Origin: Syngnathus acus
Lineage: Eukaryota; Chordata; Actinopteri; Syngnathiformes; Syngnathidae
Assembly: GCF_901709675.1 (NCBI RefSeq)
Contig: NC_051092.1
Span: 13,144,491 to 13,208,490, forward strand
Direction: 5' to 3'
Length of the DNA stretch: 64,000 nucleotides
This document shows, piece by piece, positions 24,587-37,900 of the stretch. The position numbers and the translations under genes were made by a program. How positions within the stretch are numbered: the stretch's first letter is position 1; every line of letters begins with the position of its first letter. The notes beneath the pieces were generated by a model that saw nothing but the letters and a program-made list of their open reading frames with translations, was not told the origin of the DNA and searched no databases.

Positions 24587-25593
24587 AGTAATCCCGAAAA
24601 TAATATCCAGTTGTTGTTTTTTATCCCGTATGAATTTTAGGTAATTATTTTATTGATGTCAATGTTTGGTTGTTTGTCACAAATGTTAAAAAAAAAAAAA
24701 ATTGGTGACACCTGCATGGGAAAGATGCGCTCTATCCCAGCTGATTTAACATGGGCAGCAGTCAGAATGAAAGCATGATTTGGTGTGTGCGCATTTCTCA
24801 ACAGATGCATACAGATGAGTTTGGGCATGGCTATGGTGGAGGGGCAAACCACGTAACCTAAGCGTCTCTTGATTGAATTCCACAACGACTTTGCAGCAGT
24901 GTGTCACCAGTTCACATTTGCACCTAAATGAAAAAAAACACTTTGCGTTCAAAAGGATCTTCTGCAGTGATGTGAAGAGATCGGCGCAGAAGCAAAATTG
25001 CCCATTGACGTCACAAGCGCCAGATCTGTCATGCCAAGCAGAATGCAATAAATCTGCTGCAACCCCCCCTTGAGCTTGACTTCATGCCCCCCACTCCTCC
25101 AGGTCATTGAAATATTCATCTTACTTTAAGTGTCACCCATGATGCGTTTTGTTACAGCCGCAGTTTCCATCAATGTTTCCGCTCGTGGGTCTCGAGAGTG
25201 CACTGTGTGTTCACGCAGTGCAACGCACACATCTGTACAGGCCTGATTCCTTTTTTTGTTTTTATGTGACTTACAAAGCAGATGCTGAGCAAAAGGAGGG
25301 TTGTGTATGATCCATGTCAGGTGTGATTATAGAGAAGCAAGGGAGAGGAAGAGATGCTAACAGGAGGTCTTGATCCTGTCCATCAACTAAATGCAACACA
25401 GCTTCCTCAATGCAGCGGACAGCTGCTGGCTCCACATACCAGCACGGGATTTTTATTTCCTCACCTACTGATTTGTTTTCTGAAGAATAAGGGGGAGTTA
25501 AAAACAATCCTTCTTACTGGTGTATTTCATACTGACTGAAACAGAAACAAAGTAATGATAAGAGCAAGAAACCAAGATAACGTTGGAGAAAAG

Positions 25594-25609
25594 AGTGTGT
25601 GTGTGTATA
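25594..25609. repeat. (GT)n microsatellite
   Basis: Short GT run, read directly. Confidence 0.85.
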
Positions 25610-25678
25610 TAGCTGAATGTTCACATGGTGATGCTTGGACCCTTGAAGAGGGAGATTCATCATAATCCTGACAGGTTT

Positions 25679-25682
<4 letters not shown>

Positions 25683-25709
<27 letters not shown>
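25683..25709. repeat. (GT)n microsatellite
   Basis: About 13 GT units, read directly. Confidence 0.93.
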
Positions 25710-26319
25710 GTAGTAATGCACGAGGCAATCTTGAGATTTATTTTTTTAGATGAAAAGGTAGGACATTTTCCTCCATGACAAGTAGTTTGGTTAAATACTC
25801 AGATGGGATATTGTGAAATGGACTTTCATTTAATGGCTTGCAGACATACTTTAGTTAGACCAGTGTTTCCCAGTCTATACTGAAGCAAGACACTCATTTC
25901 ACAATAGAAAAACTAATTTTAAAAAAACAATTTATTGTCTTTCTTTTTTCCTCCACATGTTGGACACTCGCAAGTCAAAGATGCATGTTTGCTTGTTCCA
26001 ATCCTCAGCACTACCCTTGTCACCATGGTAACAAGGTCTGTATTCGGAGCAGCATATGGACACAATGTCCAGTCATTTACTTGTAATGGGGTAATATAAG
26101 CATTAACATTCACACAGTGTATTGTCGGATTGTAAAAAAGACGAATCTTCTATGCCATGTACCGTATCTGCTTTGGACATTTCATTGATCAATGGGGGGG
26201 GTCTGTCGTGTTTGACACTTTTGCGGAAAGTGAGAGCCATTCAGCATGTTTACCAGCCCAAATTGGCACACGGTCGGCTCGAGGCCAAGTTTCCAGGTAC
26301 TGAGGTGATTTGAACATCC

Positions 26320-26322
<3 letters not shown>

Positions 26323-26351
<29 letters not shown>
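26323..26351. repeat. (CA)n microsatellite
   Basis: About 14 CA units, read directly, followed by further CA-rich text. Confidence 0.93.
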
Positions 26352-26354
<3 letters not shown>

Positions 26355-29300
26355 CGCACACACTATGTATCTACACAAGAGTGCGCACGCACACACAATG
26401 ACAGAAGCTGCCACATGACAATTTGCTCGCATGCAGAGCGTGAAATAAAAACAAGCATCTTTTCTTTTTAGGCTCCACAACACAGCCAAACTCAACTGTA
26501 CGAAACAATCACAACAGTATTGATAAGCAACTCAAACCCGCAAGCCAAGATTAATCCTCACACATTGCGATGGATAAATTGCAACCCCTTGTTTTCTTGT
26601 GGTGAAACAACGTGTTCCACATATCGTTTCCTTGGACCACAAAGATTGACTCATTGATGACACATTTGGTGACAGAGACTCTCCATGCTTCACTTTGTAG
26701 ACATACTAAGTATGTTGGAAATTACAGCTAAAGAAACAATACTGTATATACAAGACTGAATTGGTGCGGACTGGTGGCAGCCGGCTGAAATTAAGATGAA
26801 AAGGCCCTCCACATCCGATGTGACAGCCAAATAAAAAAGATTCTGCAAAACAAATGTTTGCACAACATACTGTCTCTCTTCTTTATTCTTGTTTCCATCT
26901 TGACAGTCACACCACGTTTTTTTGGTTCAATAAAAAATACTACCTCAAAAGTAGATATTGCATCACAGTTTTTTCCACAACAGTGCATCAAAAGATGCTA
27001 TCGCTTGAAGTGTGAGTGTGAGTCAGCGGCTATAATTTTTTGTGTAAAGGTCCACTTCAGTCATCATTTGCTGCTCATTCTGCTAAACGAAGGCTCCCTG
27101 AAGTAACCATAAGAAGCCAAAGAAAAAGCCGAATGAGCTCTCGAGAAGAATGCTGACATTTCATGTTGATGGTTAGACTTTTTGTGCAAATCACAGCAAA
27201 GCATAGCAATCCCCTGATGCAACGATAATGCGCCCCCTAGTGGCACTCATCTATATCGTGATTCCTAAATCCTCTCACCATTCACATAAAAAACAAAACT
27301 CATAGCACATTATACTAATATATTCTTCCTTTCAACCCATTATGCTGGAGCGTATGAAGGTAAAAAAAAAAGCATTCTGTGTTTTTTGGCATGCAAATAC
27401 AGAAAGAAGATGAGCGCCGCTTCATTGCTGCAGAATGATGGGGCAGAATATTGAAATGGAATTAGAACTTTATTCAATGGTGTGGATGGCACTGGCAGCG
27501 CTGCGGGCACAGGGAGAGGGAATCTTGAAACACTCCCTCAGATGAATAATGTAATTCTGTGCTTTGTGGAAAGGAAAAAGGAGCTACTCATTTATTGCTT
27601 ATATATCCAGGAGTCAAAAAAGTTGTCAAGAAGTTTTAAATATTTCACGCTAAAAGTTTTCAAAGGAGCGCACTCCGATCACGCAGGAGTTAGTTGATGC
27701 TGCTAGACAACAAATATCCGCTCGAGATGAACGCTAATCGTCAGGAGCGCGCCTTCTACGGAGGGTAGACATACTTGCCGCTTCATCCTGAATAATGTAA
27801 AAGCAAATTGCTGCTCAGTGTTTGACACAGCAGGCGGCACGTCCTAATGGCTCGGTGTTTGGACAAGCGCGGGCGCCAGGAAAAACACCAGCGTCCGCCG
27901 TGTACGCCGTTTGGCCGGCGCACAAAAGTCAGCTTTCATACGGGGCATATGGGCCAGACGTGACGGGCTGAGAGAACCGGCGACCCACTTCGAGCTGTTT
28001 TCGACATCAGTTTACATGTTTTTGTAAACATGAGGGGATGCCATAGGGAGGTGTAGGCCCAGAAACACATTCTTAAGCGTCATTCACTTGCCAGGGAAAC
28101 ACAAGCTCATGGGCAAAATGCTTCACAGCAACTTTCCAGCAAGTAAAAAAAAAAAAAAACGTGTAAGCTTGTTCATCTTTTCTGTTGGTCTAATTGCAAA
28201 CACTAGTTATGTTGATTACGACGACAGCGTTTGCCCGCTAAAGATTGCAGTTCATTGATTATGCCAGCACTGAGTTCTAGTGGAAATGAATTTAAGTTTA
28301 AGAGCGATAACCCGTGACCTTTGTGAGGTCAACCATTTCAGATAATGAATGAATGGAATGTGTTAAAGTAGTCGTTTTTTAAAGTTTTAGCATTACTGTC
28401 ACATCGAGCGCCAATTTTCGTTAGCCCATCTAAGTTGTTTTGCATGATGAACTAATTCCACCATATTTGGGGAAACTCAAATAACTCAAATATATTCACA
28501 TTCGCAGTTGTTGGATGTCATGAACACAGACACCCCACTAGTGCTTCAGCACTGTGGCGTAATCACTTCTTGACATTACCAGGCTTCCTCCTGCAGGGGT
28601 GTAAATATGCTATTTAGAGAATGGGGGACTTGATAAGCAGGCGAGTCAGAGGTGCTTACTTTTGGTTCTTTACATGCCAGGCCCAAACAATCATTGAAGA
28701 TGAAAAATTTGGAATCAGATGGAGAACTGTGAAGCAATCTTCCAAAACCTCAGCAGAACTTTGACTTGTCCTTCATCCCACAACAGGGCTGGGGTGTTCT
28801 AAGTTATTTGTTAGACACACGATGAAAATGTGAAGATTGATTGCAGCTTTAAGTCACCTCCCATTAAGAGAAAAAAAAGAAGAATCCACTGAAGCAGAGC
28901 CAAAAGACTTCCTGTCCTTGAGAAAGAACTGCAGCAGACTTTGTCAAGTCTCACGAGTCCAATCAGTTAGCATTTCATCCAGCAGGCATTCAACTTTACT
29001 ACTTGTCCATTTCCTTGTAAATATCATAGGGGGGGAGGCTTTTAAGCTGCCATGCTTCTCCTGATGTTTGGGATGCTTATCTGCATCGCTGTCGCAGTGT
29101 CGCATAGCGCAGACACGTTTCAAGTCTGTTGCTGGATTAGAGAGAGAAGAAAAACGAAGCGACGCAAACTCAAGTGAATCGCTCTTTGATGAGAAGCACC
29201 TCGCCGCACTCTACCCCAAACACAGACCCTTTAAGGCAAAGTCCTTTCTCTTAAATTGAATATGTTTAAGCGGAGAGTGGCAACAGACTTGAAAACCCCT

Positions 29301-30829
29301 ATTTAGTCTTTGGCAGTGCTTCTTTGACGTCATTTAATGGTGGAAAGGTTCTTTTAAGTAAACAGACAAAAATGAGAAACCTCTCAAACAGCTTACACTT
29401 GTCATTTGGTTAAGCCGGAACATTGTAAACAAGGAAAAAATGCACGCGCTCCCTGCTGTTCGCCAGGCACGCCACAATACAATGAGCGCTTCATCTTAAA
29501 ATCTGGCAGCGCACCAAGCAGGAATCCCACCTGCCCTCTCCAACTTTTATGGATTTTGCTTTACAGTTTATTTTTTGGGTAAATCATTGTCATGATACTC
29601 TCACCCTTGTTAAAATTAAAGCTCATGATATTAAGCACAATTGTGGTTGTTGAAGCCGTTGCAATATTCTCCTTTCAGGTGGAAACTCTGTCTGTCCAAA
29701 TATGGTCTGTTACATTTTTTTTTTAACAAACCAATGCTATTAGTCTATCCCTAAATCGTTTCATATTTTTTAGTCAAAGTGTTGACAATAGCTTGAGAAC
29801 AAATCTCTTAACTTACAAATGTCTAAGCATTGACAGGGTAATAAATTAGTGTATTCAAATGACTCAATGTGATTTTGTATATGATATATCGTATGATGTA
29901 TATCCTGACAAATATAATGGCAGTAGCAGATAAATGTTTGATGCAATATTTAGTAACTCGAGTAAGATGGCGGTCAAATAAACAGTAGTCATTTGAAGAT
30001 GTGACGATTCTGTCCAAATGCAATGTTTTTCAAACTTATGTTTCGGGACAATTTGAGTATGACTTGATCAACAAAATTATTTAGCTCAATTTGCCCTAAA
30101 ATGTAGTGTTTATGGTAAGCATCCTGGTTACACTGAACATTACCAGTAGTGTCAGCATTGTTTATAAGAGCCTGGTACATGCACTGACACACTGTACCTG
30201 CACATCAGCATCTGTGTTAGTCTTTAATGACAAAGCAGTACTATGACAAATGTTCTTGTTGAAATAATGATTGAAAAACAAGAGTTGGCCATGTTTTGGG
30301 ACAATCAAACCCGAGGGCAGTAATAACGTTTCAAACATTAAAAAAAAAAATCCTCCTCATGCACATTTGGTATGAAATACATTACGTCACACTCAGTAAG
30401 TCTTTTTGTAGGAATCAGAAGGTCTAAGGTGAAGAGAAGGACATCAGGACCACCTGGACTCTCTAATCTGCACCGACATGTTCTCTAATCAATGGGATTC
30501 ACTCCACTCGGGGCCCCATTTAATGAATCAGTAAGCTTTACGTTGAGGAGGTCATCCTCTGGATTAATTTATCCTTGCGCTGTAACATTCTTGCTCACTT
30601 GAGCGCCGTCATGCAACAAACGTCTCGTTGTATTAGCTTAAAACTGCCTACAGTTGAGTCCAAATCTACTCTACATTTCTCCAGGGTTGCATTATGTTAT
30701 TCACGCCTCAACGGGAGCGTTCAATAATTCAATTGCAAAAATGGCAACTGTTTAAAAATTGAAACAGCAGCCTTTTTTCGTGAACTGGCTCATTGCTGTT
30801 CATCACACTACGATGCTTAAAGAGGGCGG

Positions 30830-31042
30830 AACCAAATAAATATCCATCCATTTACTATGCCACTTATGCTCGTTAGCGGTATGGCTAAGTGGTGGCGGTG
30901 AAAACAAGGAGTCCACCATCTTGAATCTAAGCATTGTTAAAATATGACTGCAAACATCTGTGATGGACCCTCTTACTGACGTACGTTCCCGACTGACCCA
31001 GAACAGGATAAGCGGTAAACAAAGTGAATGGACCGAGAATGT
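30830..31042 (+). repeat. Short copy of a common fish repeat with inverted-like ends
   Basis: The left end contains CCATCCATTTACTATGCCAC and TTATGCTCGTTAGC; the right end contains CAGGATAAGCGGTAAACAAA. These match, in opposite orientation to each other, the phrase 'ccatccattttctataccgcttatcct' found all over teleost genomes. The copy looks internally deleted. Family name not assigned. Confidence 0.5.
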
Positions 31043-32740
31043 ATAGTTTGTTTGCCACATTGGAAAGTCATTCAAATCAAACTAAGTACAACAGGACAAA
31101 AAACACACAAACTGGAAAGAGTTCATAATGCCCATGATGGCGGTGGGAGCTGCTGAAGTGTACCCCTGCGCTATCAGATGGCGGGTCTAATGACTTCCAA
31201 AGGCTTAGATCATTTCCTGTCTGCACATCCTGGTGTTTCAGACGAGTATTCGTTGCAGCCCGACTTTCCCCGTAGTAGCGGGCTCCCAAAGGAGAAAAGG
31301 GCCTCCATGCGGAGCAAGCAGTAGAAGCTAGCGGCTTTCTCAAAGCGCTCTCACAGACCAAACCAATCCGACCAAGGACTTGATTTAATCTGTGTTGGGC
31401 AAAGAAATGTCCACCAGGGATTGTTATTACTAGGGTGTGCTAGGAAAGAGCTCCTTCCTACAGCACATGGACTCTAATTTTGTCCTCATCAGCCTGATAA
31501 GCCTGCAGACTGACTGACCGCTCAGGAATCCTGAGATAAAAGTGTGTGAGCGTATATAACCAAGGCTGAGTGCGCACGTCACTCTTACAATGTACTGTAC
31601 ACAATTTAGGGAACCCAGACATTCTTGCTGACTGTTTTCATGGATCCATTGGGGAACACTTATTGTGTAGAAGTCATGGACATTAAGAGGAATAGGATCC
31701 AAATGCAAAGTCGGTTCCAGACAACTATTTAACGGCAAAAAGTCCAGGTCCAAAATGTAGGAGGGTCGAAGCACTACAAGAACGTGAAAACAATGACGAT
31801 GAGACAGACATGAGGACAACAAGGCACGAGTGAGGAGGGCGCAATCAGGAGCAAGTGAGCACAAGACACAAAGATGCGGCAGAGGGGTATTAACTATCTT
31901 CCATCCGTCCATTCCTTTCCGGGACCTATAACTAGCAACTATGACTTTTTAAATAATTCAGAATTGCCCTACTTCAGTTGGCATGCATTCTTCCACGCCG
32001 CAGTGAGTTGTTTGTGTTCAAGTCAGGCTTTTTTGCAAGATGGAGCTAGCTAACTTTTCAGACGCTGTTGCCTGTCAGATATTACATTGGAGTACCAGGT
32101 GCTTGTCTTATCATGTTTGCCATTTAAATAATTCACTGGTGAACTTATCATTTTTGCCATTAAAATAATTCACTGGTAAACAGCAAATGAGCGGCAAATT
32201 TTAATCAGATATTTCTGACACAAATTTAAATGTCTTCACATTTTTTTCTAGCACATCATGTTTTTAGATATTTTCTTCTTTTCTTTTTTTTTTTAAATTT
32301 AACCTTTAAAACCTTTGTGGAGTATGGATTGGTTCACATATTACATAATCAATATTATATTAAAATGGATATGCTAAAGAAAACTAACCAGGGTAGATTA
32401 AGAATAACAGAGATAATAGGGCCGGACTAAATAACGACATCCAAACAAACAAATTACCCAAGAAATTTTTGCCGATTTTCTTTATGTTGTAAGGTTTAAA
32501 AAATACAAAAGCACAAACTATTGTAAAACAGTCAAACATTCTGCTTGTAATTCATATCTTCACTTTTGCAAGAGTTAAGGGACCCAAAGATTAGTTATGT
32601 TTTTCATCAAATATTTATTTCCAATCAGATGATTAAAAAGTGCAGAATTTTATTTGTCCGAATATTTGAATCCGAATCAGCCTAAAATAAATCGTAACAG
32701 TAAGGCCCTAATATACAGACATTTGTTCACTTCCCAAACC

Positions 32741-32790
32741 TGTTTTCGGTATGTGGGAGGAAGCTGGAATACCCCTCCCCAAGCAAGTAT
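32741..32790 (-). repeat. Fragment of a common fish repeat
   Basis: TATGTGGGAGGAAGCTGGAA is close to the reverse complement of the 'ccggtttcctcccacat' segment of a widespread teleost repeat. Fragment only. Confidence 0.45.
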
Positions 32791-34924
32791 GGAGATCTTG
32801 CAAACAAACCATAATCAAATTCCAAAGAAGTCTTGAGCTGAGATTTACGCCATAACTTAGCTAGCCCAACCACAAGACGACTTTTTACGAAAAGTATTTT
32901 CATATGAAATCTATATCGTCCCTCCCTCTATGTCCTCAGTTCACCCTGTGCTGATTGCAGTTGATTTGCATTTTTTTTTCCTCATTGCATTTACAAACTT
33001 GGCGTTGACTGTATCAAGTAAGAAAAGTACTCATTCCTTTCAGGTTACATGGCATGAGTCATTGTGGTTATTGGTTACTCAAAAGCATCATCACAAAACA
33101 CCACGTCGTATCCTATTTTCCATCCCACATTTCGGAAATAGGATTGGGTTTAGCAATCTGCTCTGAGCCTCGTTAATGGAAATAATTGCAAGACTTACCG
33201 CGGCAGTAAATGATGAGGTCGCTCGGTCTTTCCTGATGGGGAAATGTCATAACCACATTGTTTATGTGCAAAAACCCCTGTTCGAAAATGACCATCTTAT
33301 ATCACAGTTTTGGACAACTGGTCCATTTTTAACCGTTTCCAGTAAAGAGAGGTGATCTGCATGCAGATGTTTGGCACTCTTTTGTTTTGACTTTAAATTC
33401 CTAGAAACAGCACCGTAAATCATTTCATTCATATTTTAAATGCCATTCGCTCACTATATATCACTTTAAATTTCAGCTTCAATATAAGCATACGTAAGAA
33501 TAATGATATTTATCAGCGGAAGGTAAATTCCAACAGCTACAAAACATTGGAGCACACATCAGCCAGTTTGTTACTCCACTTCCCGTAGCAGAGAAGCAGC
33601 TGCTGCTGAATTTGAAGAGCAATGTGTGTCTTCAGCATGAATGAGCACGACTTGGGCCAAGAGCAGGCACTGCAGAGCATGGAAGCACTAACAGGTCACT
33701 ATGTAAACAATTTGCAGAGTAGGAGTGCATCTATTTGCTGACATACAGGCCAGTGATTGTGTCAAACCATAGAAATGGTGAGCGTTGATGATCTTGGTGG
33801 TGTAGTTGTTCACTGCGTCAAAATTACATTTCCCTGAACACACCTGGTGCGGTGTTGAGGGCATCTTCCCAACCGAGAAAAATTAAACTTGTAAATCATG
33901 TATTTCCCTCTCAGATCATAAGGCCAAATCGTGGATTGTAAAACCTTTTTGACCATTTAAATGCCAAGTCGTTTTCACAGCAAATGGAGTTATTTCAAAT
34001 TATTCTGGTTTAATTCGAAGTAATAGCTTTGAACTAGCGGTATAAATCACAGTGACATGGCGAGTGGCGAGCACTGTGGTGTGTTGACATCCACAGACAA
34101 GGTCTTTGCATGCAGGCTACAGGGACTTTGACAGGCTCCATTAGCCAACACTTGACTGTGACACTGAGGAGTGAACGCAGGCTAGAATCACCCGGCCCTC
34201 CTCCCCTCACCCCTGGGTCCTGTTTACCTCAGCAGACCACACCAGACGATAGCCCGAGTGACAGGGAAGAATGTAGGAGATACCGTCATGCCAACACAGC
34301 CAGATACACAGTTCAACGATTTAACAAGAACATCACAGAAAGAATAGCAAAGATGATAGTGGAGTGATCACTTGAATAATTTAATATACATCTGCGCTAC
34401 TAGCAACGTGTTTTGATATTTTTTGGAATGTTTGAAGCAAAAAGATGGTAGGCTACCATTAAGTAGTCGACCTCGTTCTCGCTTGAGGGCCAAAAAAGTT
34501 GAGGGAAACTTTCCAGCTGGTCTGCGTGACTTTGCAGTAATCAAGAGAGGAATCTGTTTGGTTAGCGATGTACAATGAGTTGGTTTTAGCCTGGCTTTAG
34601 CGCTGGGGGAGAACCCTAATGTAATTGGAAAGAATTAAAGCCAACGATAAAAAGGACTTGCCAATTTTCCAAAGACCATCTTACCGATTACAACCTTCAT
34701 TCCCAAACAAACGGGGACACTGTGTAAAAGGAAAGGTAAATACAATCGGAATGAAATGGCTTAAATCACTGTCAACTGGCAGGATAGCCAAACAAATAAA
34801 ACACAAAGACTAGAACAGCACTCAGAGGAGTCAAGACCTGAAAAGTGATAAATTCTCATTTGGAGAAGCCCAGTTGGTGACTCCATTGATATATCAAATC
34901 CTGCATTTGCTGGACTTTGGTATT

Positions 34925-34975
34925 GATCTCATTGACTGCCATGGATGCTAATAGTCGTCAACTAGAATTGATATT
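34925..34975 (+). repeat. Fragment of a fish interspersed repeat
   Basis: The phrase CATTGACTGCCATGGATGCT followed by AATAGTCGTCAA resembles 'cattgactgccattgacg...aatagacgtcaaa', a recurrent fish repeat. Short and degenerate. Confidence 0.4.
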
Positions 34976-37900
34976 GATAATGATGGGAAATTTTTTTTTT
35001 AATATAGATTGAATAGGACTTCAACAATATGTGGCACTTGTGCTAATGCTGATTTGACTGAATTCCAAGAAGCTGCCACAGATGACAGATCCTGTCGGTC
35101 ACACGTCTTTTCCATCATTTATCCTAACCTAATCAATGTCTACAAGCCCTATACAGTGCGGCTCCTTACAGGAAGCCAATGGAATTTTCCGGCGTTTGTT
35201 TTCAATCCAAAGCAGAAACCCATGTTGAGGCTTTACAGGAGAAAAATGTCAAGAGCATTGTAACCTGATGAAGTATACACCTTTGATTAGTTTGCAAAAC
35301 ACAACAAGTTCCCTCAGCACTTTGTCGCCAATTAGATCCCATGTGTAAATCTATGCTAGGCATGACACACTCTGATCTAGCACTGTAGGGGGCATGAGGG
35401 GGCTTGGTCTCTTTTTAAATTGCGTGTGTTCAGCCCCTCACAGAGGTGCAGTCTCCACAGCCTAATTAGGCGCTCCACTGACTTCTGTCAGCAGCACCAT
35501 TGAAGCTTTCAAAGCAATGGCTCAAGCTTGTGATCCGTCTCAATTTTTCTTGCCCGAAGCCGCTCTCATAGCGAGGCGGTTATCACAAAATGGGTCAGCA
35601 GGAATGAAGATGAGATGCTGGATGTGGTCGGAGGAGCCGAGCGAAAGCATTTGAAGCTCTTGTGTATGCCCTGAGCAGAGCCAAGCGGACTTTTGCGATG
35701 CAGAAAAAATGTGCTTTCATCACGTCACTGTATGTTGCCACTCCATCGTATATTGTGAGCAAGATAAAACTATAGCATGATGATTTTTTTTTTTGTACTG
35801 TCAACTAAAATCTGTTTTGTACGACTATGATGAAAAGTAGTCCAATCTTGGATCTTTAGACATTTCCCATTTGCCATTTTTATCTGTTTGATAACACATG
35901 CGGCAATTCAGGTATGTGCGAAAGAAGGTAACTTCATTTGGCAGCAATTACAATAGTACAAGAAGAATCAGAATAATTTGCTGCACTCGATTTTCAGCTG
36001 AGATGGAAAAAGCACAGTGCCATCTGGGGGGAAAGGATGCCTGTTAGAAGTTAAAACAAAAACAAAAAAAACACGATTTGTGGCTTGATTTTTACGCAAG
36101 TTTGGTCACAAAACATTAAATTCTATCTTCAGTAGGCTACCATTGACCATAAAGCTTTATGCCGCATATAAAGTTCAATTAATTCGAATATGTGGAAAAA
36201 AACTGGCATACATGACAAAGAAAAACTTGTGGTTGGACCATCCTAGTATCAAAACCATCCACATTTGGCAGGGAAGAATTAGCCTACATTACTGGAGCCG
36301 AGACTGGAAAGATTGTCGAGACTTCTCCAGACATTCTTGGAGCGTTACTGTCGAAATGAGTGCCTGACCATGGGTCCGCATACTGACAGACACTCATCTG
36401 CATGTGGACCCCCAGGCACGCTTGTGGTTCCGTGTCTCTCGAGAAAGAGACGTCTGCAGTTGGTTAAAGGTTACATAAGACGCCACTTGGAGGTGATGCG
36501 GAGCTTAAAAGAACTGCGGCAACGGCTGTGACGGCATGCCGTGGTTGCGGCGAGGGCCGAACACATACCAGCTCAGTATCTAGCTACTGCAAATGAAATC
36601 ACGTATGTTACATTGGCGTGAAAAGCCAAAGACAACTGAGATGGAAAGAAATTATATAACAGTTGTGTTTAAAGCCTCGGACCTCACGTCACGTTCCTCG
36701 TAGGCTTGTGTATAAGATATGATGACATGAACATAAGCAGTACGCAAATGGATGGATGCGCATGGGAAAATCTCAGAGATTCATGTATGCAGAGAATATG
36801 CACGTTAAACCTCATGGTGCCTCTTTTATTGCCTTATCCTTTCTCTTCACACTGAGTGCTGCTTTATGTAACTCACTGTGTGGCCATGTTGGCCAGAACT
36901 CCAACCTGACCACCCTGCTGTAAAGTAATGGTACACTTCCCCTCAAACAAAATCTCCATAACAATAAGGTGTGTGATCACACTCGGCTCCAAATCTTGCA
37001 AGAGAGGCAAAACACTCAGAAACCACAATATGTTGGAATTTCCCACCCTCCCAAAAAAATATATCAAACATCAAATAAGTAGGCTATAGAAAATAGTCAT
37101 AAAAATTCCCAATTTCAACAATGTTTTTTTTACACTATAAAGTGCTCAGTTTTAATTTCGTTTTAATCAATCACAAAAAAACCTTTTGTTTTGCAAAGGA
37201 ACAACCTATTCTGAAAAACTTTCATTAGCATGTTTACACTGAACGTTGCTCGAATTTATATATGAAATTTAGATCAGCCGGAGAGAAACACAGGTGAAAG
37301 GAAGTTGGAAGAACAAATAAGAGCAAAAATAGGGCAACAACAGACCACAGTGCCATAAAACTCTCCAGCAAGTCCAACAGCACATTTTTTCCCAGACTCC
37401 ATATCAACATGTTATCTCCAGCCTGACTGCACACTTCCTCTTAGACATCCATAAATAAAGTGAACTTTCTTAAGTCTACTTTCACAGATTATGAGTTTAA
37501 ACATTGTATTTTCTTTCAAACAAACACCTCCTACTACTTAATAATTAAGACCATTCAAAATGTAAAACATAAAGATGTAATGTTATTGAAATATAAGTTG
37601 TTAGATGCTAATTTTGTATAACACTAAACTTTGTGCGTGTGTTGCAACAGTGAGACGTAGAAAACATGCAGGACACCGTTCCTCAAGGACCGAACTTGCC
37701 TACCCATGGTCTAGTGTGTTCTGTGCACTGTTCCAAATTGCTTCTCGTGCTTTACCAGTATGAGATGGTCAAAATAGCCATCACAAAGTCCATCAGGAGG
37801 CATCAAGGATAGAACTGTCAGATAGGAAAAGCACGCCACTGTCTGTGCGGCATGTTAAAAGGCACTCATCATTGTCCTGCAGCCCTGAGAATGAAGGATC

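Noticed and set aside
37840-37870. Minus-strand AACATGCCGCACAGACAG as the missing aebp2 terminal exon (x-MPHRQ)
   Set aside because: No AG acceptor in the required place, and the peptide diverges at once from the expected basic tail.
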